DNA of 64,000 nucleotides from Faecalicatena sp. Marseille-Q4148 (GTDB lineage: Bacteria > Bacillota > Clostridia > Lachnospirales > Lachnospiraceae), in NCBI GenBank assembly GCA_018228665.1, contig CP073692.1, positions 2,926,046-2,990,045 on the forward strand, in the 5' to 3' direction. Positions 15,616-25,060 of this stretch are shown piece after piece. The notes under the pieces are model-generated. The model made no database searches. It was not told the DNA's origin and saw only the letters and a list, made by a program, of their open reading frames with translations. Position numbers and translations under genes: made by a program. The first letter of the stretch is position 1. Every line of letters starts with the position of its first letter.

Positions 15616-18600
15616 TCAGTCTGCTTCGTTGTTTACTTCCACCAGCTTTGCCATGACGATGAAGCGGCTCGCGCCTCCGGGCGTGCAGGTGGAAAGGGTC
15701 AGCACCTTATCGCTGCTTGTCACCGTGACGTCCGTTTCCACAACAGAACGCTCCGCCATAGCGGTAAGCCAGGTCGTATAAGCGCCGTCATCCTTCCAGC
15801 TAAGACGCCAGGGAGAGGTATCGCTGCCGGATTCGGAAGGCTTTGCCACAAACGCCGCGAAAACCTCACAGAGATAACCGCCCTCCGGGGTCACAAGGTA
15901 CATCTGCTTATGGGTATCAAAGTAGCTCTGTTCGTCATACTCATTCAGGGCGGCGAACATGGAGCCGTCCCGCATGTTATGTCCGTAAATAATGGTGTTC
16001 CGGTCAGAAAAATCCGCCTTGTTCTCATAATCCGCGAACAGGCATCCCACCTTATTGTAGGTGCCGTCATACAGGTGGTGCAGGTAATACTCGTTGTCAT
16101 CCGCCTGCGTTACCGGGTAGTTGATCACCGTATCGGGAAGGGTAAGCCACCCGATGATGTCCGGCCCGCTTTCCCGCAAAGATTCAAAATCCACCATAGG
16201 AAGAACCACGGAAGGGGCTGACCCAGCAGGTTCCGTTTCAATGGGTGCGGTCCCGGTCTCCATATCCTCCGGTGTTTCGGTCCGCTCCGGCAGCTCCACC
16301 AGTCCTGCGAGGTCATCATAAGCCCCGGCGCTTTCACTGTACTGGCAGAGGTCACGGACCATCAGGAAGCCGCTGCCTAACGCCAGTGCCGCGCAGAGGG
16401 AGAGGGCCGCAATGCCCGCAGCCTTTGTCTTAGGGGTCTGTCTGCTGTATTTCCCCTTCTTGAAATAGAGGGCAGCAAACATCCCACCGCCGATCAGAGC
16501 CAGCGCCAGAAGGCCGCCGTACAGGAAAATGAAATTGTCATCACCGGTCTGCGGTACTGCCTTATCAGGATTAGACGGTGTGGAAGGCTTGGACGGTGTT
16601 TTCGGATTATCAGGAGTTTCCGGTTTTTCTGGTTTCTCATTAAAGAACTGGACCGTTGCGGTCTGGTCCGCCTTGATCTCCACCGTGGCCGCGTCAGGAA
16701 TGATATAATCCTTGCTTGCACGGTTGGAAAGCTCGGTTACGGTATAAATGCCGACGCGCAGCCCCTTGACCTCGATCACGCCGGATTTCGGTGTGGTGAA
16801 GGTCTCACAGTAAGAACCGTCTGCGCTCTTGACCTCAATGGCAAATCCGTCCTTGCGTCCGTCACTGGAATCTTTGGTGATTTTCAGGTTGCCGCGGTAT
16901 GCCTCATTGGTAAATCCCCGGCCTGCCTCGCCGTTTTCGATCACAACGGTCTGGCCGTCCTCGGTGATCGCAAAGTAATAAGCCTTTTCGTCAGGCTGGT
17001 AGCCCTCCGGCGCTTTCTTTTCTTTTACGAAATAGCCCTTAGCCAGAAGATCCTCCGCCATGTGGAATCCGCCGTCTGTCTCTTTCAGGGCGCCGACCAG
17101 CGTATCTTCGGCATCCAGCTCCTTGTTGCCGTTGGCGTCCTCATACAGTTCAAACACCGCGCCGGAGAGGAAGCGCAGGAAAGTATTCTCCTTATCGCTC
17201 TCCACAGAGGAAGGTTCATCCACCGCCTCGGTCTTATGGAGCTGCACCCGTCCGCGGATCAGGGTATTATCCACGCGGAATTCGATTGTCTGGCCGTCCG
17301 CACCGATATAAATGTGGTGTTCCTCCGGGCTCACCGTATAGAGCGCGGGAGCGGAAATTTCCTTTACAATCCAGTGACCGTAAGGGATATTCTCAAAGGC
17401 AAAGCTGCCATCCTCACCGGTGGTTACGGTAAGCAGCGCGTTTTCCTCGGTAAATTCTTCGGTGTCAGGCTTAAACAGGCCCATCACCGCGCCGGCCAGC
17501 TTCACATCTTCGCCAACCTCCGTGCTCTCGCCATATTTCACACCGTCAATGCGTCCGCGGAGCAGGTCATTGGGAACAGCCTCGCCCTCATTTATCAGGA
17601 TAGAGACAAGAGCAGCCTCCTGACCCGCATATTCAAAAACTACCGGGTATTTGGTATCGGAAAGCACATAGGCGCTGTTGGTGGTGCGCTCCTGCACATA
17701 ATAGCTGCCAAACGGAAGGTCGGAATCAAAGCAAGCGTCATAGCCGCCCGCCTCATTTGCGGAAACGGAGACCACTTCCAGAAGCCCGCCTGCCGGGATC
17801 ACGCTGCCATCCGCCGCCGTCAAGTCAGCGGAAGCATACAGACCAAAGGAAATGTCCTTGTATTCCTCATTCATGCCAAGCCCGAAAAGCTCGTCTGTTT
17901 CCAGAGCTTTGAACAGGGCAACATCCACTTTCTGGCGCTCGTCATACAACCCTACTGCGGTCTGCGTGACCTCCACGGTCTCGCCCGCGTAGGTCAGCTC
18001 CGCATATTCCGGGACAGCATTTACGACCATGCCAGCCGGCGCCTGCCGTTCTTCCAGACGGTAGCGGCCCAGGTACAGAAGTACGCTTGTGGCGGTTCCA
18101 TCTTCCCCGGTGGTAAGGGTCTCTACAACTGTGTCCTTTGCTACTCGGAGGGTCCCGTCGCCGGTGTAAATATCCTCGTCAGCGATCACATCATAAACTG
18201 CGCCGGGAAGCCCGGCCACTTCATATACCGGCTGATACAGGCCGTCGTTTTCCTGGACGGAAGCGAACACCTCGCCGGTCTTTGTGATGGTGAGCTGGCC
18301 CTTCTGGGGCATGTTGTACTGTGTGACGGTCACAACCGCCTCGCTGCCGTCAATGGTGAACGGTACGGGCTCACTGGAAAGGACATAACCGTAAGGAGCC
18401 GCCACCTCATAAAGCTCATAATCCCCGGTATGCAGAGGTTCCGGCAGCATGAGCCAGCCTTCGTCCGAAACATAGAAGGTATCAAGGGTCTCCGGGTTTG
18501 GGTAGAAGATTTCCTGGGTGACAAATTCCCCGGTGGAAAGGTCCTTGATCTGGAAGCCCGTGCCGGTCATCGGGATAATGCTCCCGGTCTCGGCGTCGCA

Positions 18601-20538
18601 TTTCTCCACCTTGAGCCTTGCGGTAATGGTGCGGTTATTCAGAATATAGCTGTAGGTCTGGCCGTCTGCGGAAATAAAGACGGTAAAATCAGGAATGAAC
18701 GCCTTGCCTTCCTCACCGGCTGTCTGGTGGACCGTATAATGGCCGTAAGGCAGCATTTTGGAGGAAGTAAAGCCGTCGCTGTCCGTGGTGAGCAGGTCGC
18801 GCTCGCTTTCCTTCGCCGCATCATAGCTACCCGCCGCCTTCAAGTAGATTTCAAAGACGGCGCCGGCCTCCGGGTGCTCGATCACACCCTCATTCGGTTC
18901 TTCCGTATTTTCATCTTCGGACACATCCGGGTCCGGGTCGTCCGTATGCTTGACAAGCTGGATATTGCCATAGATCACGGTTTCCGTGACCTGGTTCTCC
19001 GTAGTGTTCAGCTCCACCTCGTACAGCGCCGGGGAAGCGCCCACCTCATAGACCGTATCATTCAGAAGATAACCGGTGCTGGGCTCGATTTCCCGTACCG
19101 TCCAGCTATCGCCGCAGACATAGTAACGGGTCATAAAGCTGCCGTCCGGCCCGGTGGTATAGGTATCTACCAGCTCGCCATTGTTATAAATCCCATAGGT
19201 CGCCCCGGCAAGGGTGGCGTCGCCCTGGGCGGTCCCGGTGTCCGCGTCGCTCTTTACCACATGCACGCGGAATTTCTTCAAAATATTGCTGAAATGGACG
19301 GAAGCAGTCTGGCCGCTCTCAATAGTGATGTACTGTGCGGAAGGGGTCACATAGCGGTCAACCGGGATTTCCGTCACCAGGTAAGTGCCGGGCAGGAATT
19401 TCTTTTCCACCTGGCCGTTATCCCCGGTAGTAACAGTCTCATTGACTTCATTTCCCAAAATATCCGTGCCGGAAATGCGGAAGGAAATGCCGGACACAAT
19501 GCCGTCCTCACTGGTCTTGACGATCTTCGCGGTGCCGTAGGTCTCCGTTTTGATGTTCATAAAGAAGGAAACCGGGTCGCTGGCGCCGGTCATCATGGTC
19601 TGATAACCAGGGCGGCCCCAGATCAGCATGTCGTTGGCAACCGGAATGTCTTTTCTGAACTCAAAGCTCACCGGCTCCATAATCATGTTTTTGCTGGTGA
19701 AGGTGTACTGGTTGCCGTTCCTGCTCACGGTCACGCCGCTGCCGGAAAGCATTTGCAGGTCGATATTCAGGTTGTTGGTGTCGGTAACAGTCAGGGTATA
19801 GACCTTTCTGCTGGTGTCCCATTTCAGTTCCAGAACAGGGGCATCCCCCTTATTCGCCGCGGTAAAGGAAGGGACGGTGGAGTGGGACGCCACCTGTTCC
19901 AGAATCCAGTTGTATGCCTTTTCCGCAGGACGCCCGGCAACCACGCTGTAATACTGGTCCGCCGAAGCGTGGCCGTTGCTGTGCCGGCTGTAGGGGTCGC
20001 TGCGAAGCTGCTGCTGGTATTCCCAGAGGATGATCTGCGTCGCCATTTTATAATCGTCCTCATTGATTCCGGAAACAGGAAGGGAGGCGCCGGGTTTCCA
20101 GCCATAGATCGCAGTCAGGGTAATGCCGCGCCTGGCAGCGGACGGGAGCATATTCAGGTAATCGCTGTTGGTCCCGTTCTCCGAAGTATAGGTATTTTCG
20201 GAAGTGTTGTAGGGAATCCCGCTCTCCACGCAGTAGACCGAATGGGTCACGCCGTCCGAATCTGTCAGCATGTAGTGCCGGTAGGCGCTGCCGCCGGAGC
20301 CGGAACGTTTATCCGTGGTTCCGTCTGAATTGTAAGCAAGGAAATTGGTAGGCACCGGGGAATAATAATGCTGCCCGTCAGACCCTACATACTGGTCGCC
20401 CAGCCAGGAGCTTGCTTTCTGGCCCACGCCTGCCGCAAACGCCTGGGCGGGAAGCAGGCTAAAGACGCATACCGCGCAGAGTAAAAATGCCACGATCCTG
20501 TGCAGACCGCGGCGGTGTGTATTCGTTTTCATATTCAC
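15616..20538 (-). CDS. Thioester/Cna-B repeat adhesin fused to a class B sortase
   Basis: A single 1,640-residue frame. A signal peptide (1-36, ending AQAFAAG) leads into a thioester-type domain with VYCVESG and MATQIILWEYQ, the Cys and Gln pair expected to form an internal thioester for covalent binding to host surfaces. About nine SpaA/Cna-B domains follow (about 330-1,300), then a Pro/Lys linker, the sorting signal VPQTG (1328-1332), a membrane helix and KKGK. Instead of ending there, the chain continues with a second membrane helix (about 1373-1393) and a complete sortase B domain: His1520 (IIYGHNM), Cys1618 (LTLSTC), Arg1625 (SRFIVM). Topology puts both adhesin and sortase outside. No start codon with a binding site lies before the sortase part. 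Confidence 0.85.
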   Translation of the reverse strand: MNMKTNTHRRGLHRIVAFLLCAVCVFSLLPAQAFAAGVGQKASSWLGDQYVGSDGQHYYSPVPTNFLAYNSDGTTDKRSGSGGSAYRHYMLTDSDGVTHSVYCVESGIPYNTSENTYTSENGTNSDYLNMLPSAARRGITLTAIYGWKPGASLPVSGINEDDYKMATQIILWEYQQQLRSDPYSRHSNGHASADQYYSVVAGRPAEKAYNWILEQVASHSTVPSFTAANKGDAPVLELKWDTSRKVYTLTVTDTNNLNIDLQMLSGSGVTVSRNGNQYTFTSKNMIMEPVSFEFRKDIPVANDMLIWGRPGYQTMMTGASDPVSFFMNIKTETYGTAKIVKTSEDGIVSGISFRISGTDILGNEVNETVTTGDNGQVEKKFLPGTYLVTEIPVDRYVTPSAQYITIESGQTASVHFSNILKKFRVHVVKSDADTGTAQGDATLAGATYGIYNNGELVDTYTTGPDGSFMTRYYVCGDSWTVREIEPSTGYLLNDTVYEVGASPALYEVELNTTENQVTETVIYGNIQLVKHTDDPDPDVSEDENTEEPNEGVIEHPEAGAVFEIYLKAAGSYDAAKESERDLLTTDSDGFTSSKMLPYGHYTVHQTAGEEGKAFIPDFTVFISADGQTYSYILNNRTITARLKVEKCDAETGSIIPMTGTGFQIKDLSTGEFVTQEIFYPNPETLDTFYVSDEGWLMLPEPLHTGDYELYEVAAPYGYVLSSEPVPFTIDGSEAVVTVTQYNMPQKGQLTITKTGEVFASVQENDGLYQPVYEVAGLPGAVYDVIADEDIYTGDGTLRVAKDTVVETLTTGEDGTATSVLLYLGRYRLEERQAPAGMVVNAVPEYAELTYAGETVEVTQTAVGLYDERQKVDVALFKALETDELFGLGMNEEYKDISFGLYASADLTAADGSVIPAGGLLEVVSVSANEAGGYDACFDSDLPFGSYYVQERTTNSAYVLSDTKYPVVFEYAGQEAALVSILINEGEAVPNDLLRGRIDGVKYGESTEVGEDVKLAGAVMGLFKPDTEEFTEENALLTVTTGEDGSFAFENIPYGHWIVKEISAPALYTVSPEEHHIYIGADGQTIEFRVDNTLIRGRVQLHKTEAVDEPSSVESDKENTFLRFLSGAVFELYEDANGNKELDAEDTLVGALKETDGGFHMAEDLLAKGYFVKEKKAPEGYQPDEKAYYFAITEDGQTVVIENGEAGRGFTNEAYRGNLKITKDSSDGRKDGFAIEVKSADGSYCETFTTPKSGVIEVKGLRVGIYTVTELSNRASKDYIIPDAATVEIKADQTATVQFFNEKPEKPETPDNPKTPSKPSTPSNPDKAVPQTGDDNFIFLYGGLLALALIGGGMFAALYFKKGKYSRQTPKTKAAGIAALSLCAALALGSGFLMVRDLCQYSESAGAYDDLAGLVELPERTETPEDMETGTAPIETEPAGSAPSVVLPMVDFESLRESGPDIIGWLTLPDTVINYPVTQADDNEYYLHHLYDGTYNKVGCLFADYENKADFSDRNTIIYGHNMRDGSMFAALNEYDEQSYFDTHKQMYLVTPEGGYLCEVFAAFVAKPSESGSDTSPWRLSWKDDGAYTTWLTAMAERSVVETDVTVTSSDKVLTLSTCTPGGASRFIVMAKLVEVNNEAD

Positions 20539-20581
20539 GATAGAAAGACCTCACTTTCATAAAATAGGTAAGGACGGCGCA

Positions 20582-21751
20582 TTACTCGCCGTCCTCATGG
20601 GTGCTATCCTCAAAGTCATCCTCGGAGAGATATTCCGGTTCGCCGTAAGCCTCGTCCGGGTCAAAGCCCTCCCCGTAGCCGTCGTCCTCGTCAAATTCGT
20701 CCTCGTCCGCCGCCTGCTGTTTCGGGCGCACGATCTTCACATAATAGCCGACGCCTCCGACTGCAAGCAGGGCGACGATGATAAAGATGATCGTGCCGAC
20801 GCTGCCGGTATCTTTCTTTGGCTGTTCCGATTCAGCCGGTTCCTCCGGCTCTGCCGGCTTTTCCTTTCCGATGCAGCCGTTTAAGTCATTTTTGCAGACC
20901 GGGCAGCCGGTATTGACTTTTCCGGCCTCGCATTTCTCCTTACAGGTGCAGACATCCGCAGCGGGGATCACGCTCACGCTGCCATCATTCTTTTCCGCAA
21001 GGGCCATCAGGTCCGCCTCGGTGACGCCATTCAGAAAGTAAACGTTGTTGTCGTCACGCTTGCCGTCAATGATAAGGTAGAACACATTCCCGGCCTCGGT
21101 GGTAATGGTGTAAAACTGTTTATCCCCATCCTCGCCGGTGGCGCTGTCCAGCACGGTCCCGGTCCCCTCCGGGGTGAAAGCGCCCTCCGGGACGGAGGAA
21201 GTGGTGGGCTCCGGTGTGCCGGAATTTCCTGTACTGCCGGAGCTGCCGTCCTGGGAGCTTGTGCCGCCCGAATCCGTTCCCGTATTGGAACTGCTGCTTT
21301 GGGTGCCCGTGCTGCCGGAAGAAGCTGCCTGGGTCTGTACCGGTTTTGTTGCCGGGGTGCTGCTCTGGCTCGGCTGCGTGGGGGCAGCCGGCTTTTCCGT
21401 GGACACCGGTTCCTTGTAATAGGGGTTGTCAAATTGCACGGCATCAGAACGGTTGCCGGCATAATCCACCGCGTAGACGCTCACTTTTTTATCTGTGCCG
21501 GCATAATCCTTCAGCGCGACAGAGGCTTTCCCGTCCACAAGGGAATTTACACGGGTCTTGTCGATATAGACCGCCTCCACGCCGGAATTGTCGTCGCTGC
21601 TTACGATCTTTACGGTTTCCCCATCCAGCACCGCCGTAAGCGTGGGCGGCGTGGTGTCCTTGCCCCCGGCGGCAAAAGCCGTCATGGGCAAGGTCATGGC
21701 GCCTATGAGAAAGACAAGCGCCACAAGGAGAGAGATTCGTTTAGTCCTCAT
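20582..21751 (-). CDS. DUF4366-type surface protein
   Basis: 389 residues: signal peptide (1-28, ending MTAFAAG), an Ig-like beta domain (TPPTLTAVLDGETVKIVSSDDNSGVEAVYID), a long Ser/Thr/Gly linker (about 115-190), the DUF4366 domain with a cysteine cluster (CTCKEKCEAGKVNTGCPVCKND), one transmembrane helix (IIFIIVALLAVGGVGYYV) and an acidic cytoplasmic tail. It is found at this place in Tn1549/CTn-type transfer modules, between the cell-wall hydrolase and the sortase. It probably forms part of the surface-exposed transfer apparatus. It overlaps the DUF4315 gene by 11 bp. Confidence 0.8.
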   Translation of the reverse strand: MRTKRISLLVALVFLIGAMTLPMTAFAAGGKDTTPPTLTAVLDGETVKIVSSDDNSGVEAVYIDKTRVNSLVDGKASVALKDYAGTDKKVSVYAVDYAGNRSDAVQFDNPYYKEPVSTEKPAAPTQPSQSSTPATKPVQTQAASSGSTGTQSSSSNTGTDSGGTSSQDGSSGSTGNSGTPEPTTSSVPEGAFTPEGTGTVLDSATGEDGDKQFYTITTEAGNVFYLIIDGKRDDNNVYFLNGVTEADLMALAEKNDGSVSVIPAADVCTCKEKCEAGKVNTGCPVCKNDLNGCIGKEKPAEPEEPAESEQPKKDTGSVGTIIFIIVALLAVGGVGYYVKIVRPKQQAADEDEFDEDDGYGEGFDPDEAYGEPEYLSEDDFEDSTHEDGE

Positions 21752-21986
21752 GCACTTCCTCCTGTTCCTGCGGCGAAGACTCCTGTGCGGACGCCATCTG
21801 CCGCGTTTTTAAGAATTCGGCCAGTTCCTGGGGCGTCAGGTGGTAGCTGCGGGCCACCGCCACAAAGTCGGTGTTCTCCAGCTCCGTTTTCTGTTTCTCC
21901 AAATCCTGGAGCCTGGCCTGCTGCTCCGCGATCTTCGCCTTGGTCTTTTCAATGTCTTTTGCCAGTTTTTCAATTTTAGGGTTCAA
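21741..21986 (-). CDS. DUF4315-type coiled-coil protein
   Basis: 81 residues, mostly one long coiled coil (MNPKIEKLAKDIEKTKAKIAEQQARLQDLEKQKTELEN) followed by a short helical block (YHLTPQELAEFLKTRQM). This is the DUF4315 arrangement, always next to the CD1108-type hydrolase in these elements. Function unknown; structural or adaptor role likely. Confidence 0.8.
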   Translation of the reverse strand: MNPKIEKLAKDIEKTKAKIAEQQARLQDLEKQKTELENTDFVAVARSYHLTPQELAEFLKTRQMASAQESSPQEQEEVHED

Positions 21987-22004
21987 GTTGTTACCTCCAT
22001 TCTG

Positions 22005-24794
22005 TTAAGGCAGCCGCGCAAAGGTGTAAAAATGCTGCTGCCAGTAACTTGTATTGATATTTGCGTAAGAGATCGGGTCCCCGCAGTGGATCATCATTCC
22101 GTTACCCACATAGATTCCCACATGGCTTGCGCCGCTGGTGTTATAGGTCCCCTGGAAGAAAATCAGGTCGCCGGGTCTTGCGTCCGCACTCGATACAGGC
22201 GTACACACGCCTAAAAGCCCGTCCGCGGTAAGCCGCCCGAAGTTCCAGCCGGTATGGTTGACTACCCAGGAAACGAAGCCTGAACAGTCAAAGGAAGTGG
22301 AAGGGCTTGCGCCGCCCCACACATACGGATAGCCTAAGTATTTCTCCGCCTCCGCGATCATGGCCGCGAACTGTTCATCCGCAAGGGCCTCCGGCGGAAT
22401 ATCGTAATCAAAGTAGCTGCCGCCTCCGCCTGCGCCAATGGCTGGCAGCCCGGTACTGCCGGTGTCACCGGTATCTGCAAAATACAGCGGATTCAAATAC
22501 TGCCCGTCCACCAATACCTCCAGGTGCAGGTGCGGCCCGGTGGAATTGCCGGTGCTGCCGACCTTCGCGATTACATCCCCGGCCTTTACTTCCTGGCCCA
22601 CGGACACAAGAAGCTGTGAACAGTGGCCGTATTTCGTGGTAAGGGTATGCCCCTCGTAAGCCTCGCCTTCAATGGCGACACACAGGCCGTAGCCGCCCGC
22701 GTTTCCTGCCAGCGTAACCGTACCGTCATGGCCGGCTAAGATTTCCGTGCCCTGGGCCATGCCGATGTCAACGCCGGTATGGTAGTTCTTTTCCCCGCTG
22801 ATGGGGTGTACCCGGTAGCCGTAGTAGCTGGTGACATAGGGCAGCCAGTTTATCCCAAAGACATTTTTCACATACTGCCGGTTGCCCTTGGTCTGCAATA
22901 GAATCTCACAGATTTCTTTCTGCTCGGTGCTCATGCGCTGCACCACCAGGTTTGCAAGAGGCGTGGCCGTGAGCTTTACATTCAGAATGTGCCACTCATA
23001 CGGTACTTCTTCCTCGGTTTCCTCGCCGGTCTCCGGGTCAACATGGGTCTCTGTCCGGTAGCGGATTTCCGTTTCCTCCGTAAAGGTAAGGGAATACTGC
23101 TCATTAAAAAGCTGCCGCAGGACGCCCTCGATCTGCTCATAGGTGAAATTCTGATAGGCAGAAGTGAGATAGCCCATCAGGATATAGGGGTCATGCTCGA
23201 TTGCGCCGATGTTATAGCGGTACTCGTCATAACCGGGCCGGTCTGTCTCCACACGGTCTATTTCCATTTGCAGGTCTGTTTCCCACTCGGTATAGATAAG
23301 CTCCGCGTTGTTGATGTCCTGGTCCTCCGCCAGATAGGTAGAGGCGGCGATACTTCCCAGGCCCCCGGTCCCGATATTGGAAAACGAGGAAAACAGCGAA
23401 GAAATGAGAAATACCACCAAAAGCAGAAGGACGAGAATGCTGCAGATAACCGGGTGACGCTTGACGGTGTTTACCACCGAAGCAGCGATCTTTTCCGTTG
23501 TAACGGCTGCGTTCTTTGCCCGCTTTCCGGTTTTCTGTGCCTCCCTTGCGGCTTTGGCATACTGCCGTTTCAGCTTTTGCTTCTGCCACATCCGGGCAAG
23601 GAAATTTTTCTTTAGCTCCGGGTGTTCCGAAAGGGTCTGCCGGTAGGCAAGCTTCGCGTTAGCCCTCGCTGATTTCTGCTGTAACTTTGTCACCCGGCGG
23701 TATGGCGCTGTTTTATGGCGGTGGTACAGGGTGCGCGCCCAGGCCTCACCCACAAGCTCGGTGCGGTGGGCGGCTTTCACGCCGACATTTTCTTCCTCCG
23801 CCTGGTAGATTTTCTTATGGGCGTAGCCGACAGCCGTATTCGCTGCCGCCTTTACCGGGCGCATGGGAAGGGAGCCCTTTACATGCGCCCGCTGGGATTT
23901 TACTTCCTGCTCAAATTTCAGCCGTTTTTTTGCTTTGCCGGTCTCCGGGTCGGAAGCCGTCTCCATCCGCAGTTTTTTCCGGGAAGGCAGACGCGCCTCG
24001 GCGTCCTCCAGCTTCTTTTCCACACGCTCGGCCCTGCGCCTCGCCTGGGTCAGCTTTTTATCCGCCGCCTCCGGTGGCAGCTCGTCAGCGGTAAATTCCA
24101 GCTTGGAAGGCCGTTTCGGTTCTCCCTCGGCTGAACCCGGCTGTTTCTCCTGGGGTTCCTCGGCTTTTGCCGCCTCCTGGAAACGCTGCTGGTACTTGTT
24201 GCCATGCTGGTGCATCCGGCGTCTGCCCGATGTTTCCCCGGCATTTGTGCTGCCGGCCTCCGAAGCAGCGGAAGCCTCCGAACTGCCGGAACCGGGCAAC
24301 TCCTGGCCGCCGCGCCGGGAAAAGTCTGCATCCCGGCGCTGGAGCCTGCCGGAATCACTGTGCCTGGAATCCTGCTGCCTGCTTTCGCGGAAGCTGTCAC
24401 GCCCGGAAAAATCCGGCCCGTTTTGCTGCGGAACGCTGCGGCTGTCCTGAATGAAGCTGTCAGAATCCCCGGACGACTGCCGGGAAAAAGCCTCCGCATG
24501 TGTTCCATAGTCCGCAGATTCATAAGCCGCCATTTCATCCACTGGCTGCCGGGAAGCAGCAGCATACGTATTGGAATCCGTTGCTGGAACTGCGCCGTCC
24601 TCCGAAGCCCCTTGATACAGGTTCCACCCTCTATGGCGGTTATCTTCCTGCACAGGAGCGTCACGGGCCCGGCGCAGATCAAAATCCTGCCCGCGCATCT
24701 CGCCGGTCCGGACGTCGGTTTCTGTTTTTCCCGCCGGCTGCCGCACCGCGTCTTTGGGCCGTCTGAACTCTTTATCACGGGACATATCCATCAC
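22005..24794 (-). CDS. CD1108-type bifunctional cell-wall hydrolase of the T4SS (M23 + NlpC/P60)
   Basis: Opens the peptidoglycan for the conjugation channel, the VirB1-like role in Gram-positive T4SS. Of 929 residues, the first ~300 are disordered and polar, followed by basic helical segments and one transmembrane helix (about 448-470, VICSILVLLLLVVFLISSLF). Outside is an M23 endopeptidase domain with metal ligands in HTGVDIG (about 675) and GPHLHLEV (about 755), then an NlpC/P60 domain with catalytic Cys in FDCSGF (about 836) and His in SHVGIYVG. It lies directly after virB4 in the operon. Confidence 0.88.
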   Translation of the reverse strand: MMDMSRDKEFRRPKDAVRQPAGKTETDVRTGEMRGQDFDLRRARDAPVQEDNRHRGWNLYQGASEDGAVPATDSNTYAAASRQPVDEMAAYESADYGTHAEAFSRQSSGDSDSFIQDSRSVPQQNGPDFSGRDSFRESRQQDSRHSDSGRLQRRDADFSRRGGQELPGSGSSEASAASEAGSTNAGETSGRRRMHQHGNKYQQRFQEAAKAEEPQEKQPGSAEGEPKRPSKLEFTADELPPEAADKKLTQARRRAERVEKKLEDAEARLPSRKKLRMETASDPETGKAKKRLKFEQEVKSQRAHVKGSLPMRPVKAAANTAVGYAHKKIYQAEEENVGVKAAHRTELVGEAWARTLYHRHKTAPYRRVTKLQQKSARANAKLAYRQTLSEHPELKKNFLARMWQKQKLKRQYAKAAREAQKTGKRAKNAAVTTEKIAASVVNTVKRHPVICSILVLLLLVVFLISSLFSSFSNIGTGGLGSIAASTYLAEDQDINNAELIYTEWETDLQMEIDRVETDRPGYDEYRYNIGAIEHDPYILMGYLTSAYQNFTYEQIEGVLRQLFNEQYSLTFTEETEIRYRTETHVDPETGEETEEEVPYEWHILNVKLTATPLANLVVQRMSTEQKEICEILLQTKGNRQYVKNVFGINWLPYVTSYYGYRVHPISGEKNYHTGVDIGMAQGTEILAGHDGTVTLAGNAGGYGLCVAIEGEAYEGHTLTTKYGHCSQLLVSVGQEVKAGDVIAKVGSTGNSTGPHLHLEVLVDGQYLNPLYFADTGDTGSTGLPAIGAGGGGSYFDYDIPPEALADEQFAAMIAEAEKYLGYPYVWGGASPSTSFDCSGFVSWVVNHTGWNFGRLTADGLLGVCTPVSSADARPGDLIFFQGTYNTSGASHVGIYVGNGMMIHCGDPISYANINTSYWQQHFYTFARLP

Positions 24795-24830
24795 CTCCAG
24801 TCTGAATTATCGTTGCTGGTCTGCCGGCGC

Positions 24831-25060
24831 TCATGCGCCTGCCACTTCATCCGGCCTTGTGGTAAGGACCGAATACAGAAGGGTGTCCTTCGGGAAGTGA
24901 TCGACGAAAGGAATAATCACATTGCCGAAAAACAAAAGACCCTCGCCGGGGCCGGAATGGGTCACATAGGAAAGCTGGTGGGGCGAAATGCCTAACTGCT
25001 TCGCCAAAATCTGCCGGTCTCCCTGGGCCTGGTTGAGCATGTAGATAAAATCCGAGTTCT
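24831..25060 (-). CDS. virB4: VirB4-type ATPase, 3' exon (split by group II intron)
   Basis: Encodes the last 76 residues of VirB4 (NSDFIYMLNQAQGDRQILAKQLGIS...). It joins the 5' exon at 27850-30091: TTTG plus AGAAC restores F-E-N, giving IENIFENSDF, the sequence expected at this conserved VirB4 position. Combined exon length (2,472 nt) is a multiple of three. It lacks its own start and depends on intron splicing. Confidence 0.85.

Noticed and set aside
17062..20328. A 1,088-codon open frame antisense to the adhesin-sortase gene
   Set aside because: It lies opposite a well-supported gene with signal peptide and known domains. The antisense frame has no ribosome binding site or recognisable domain and is explained by GC-rich codon bias.
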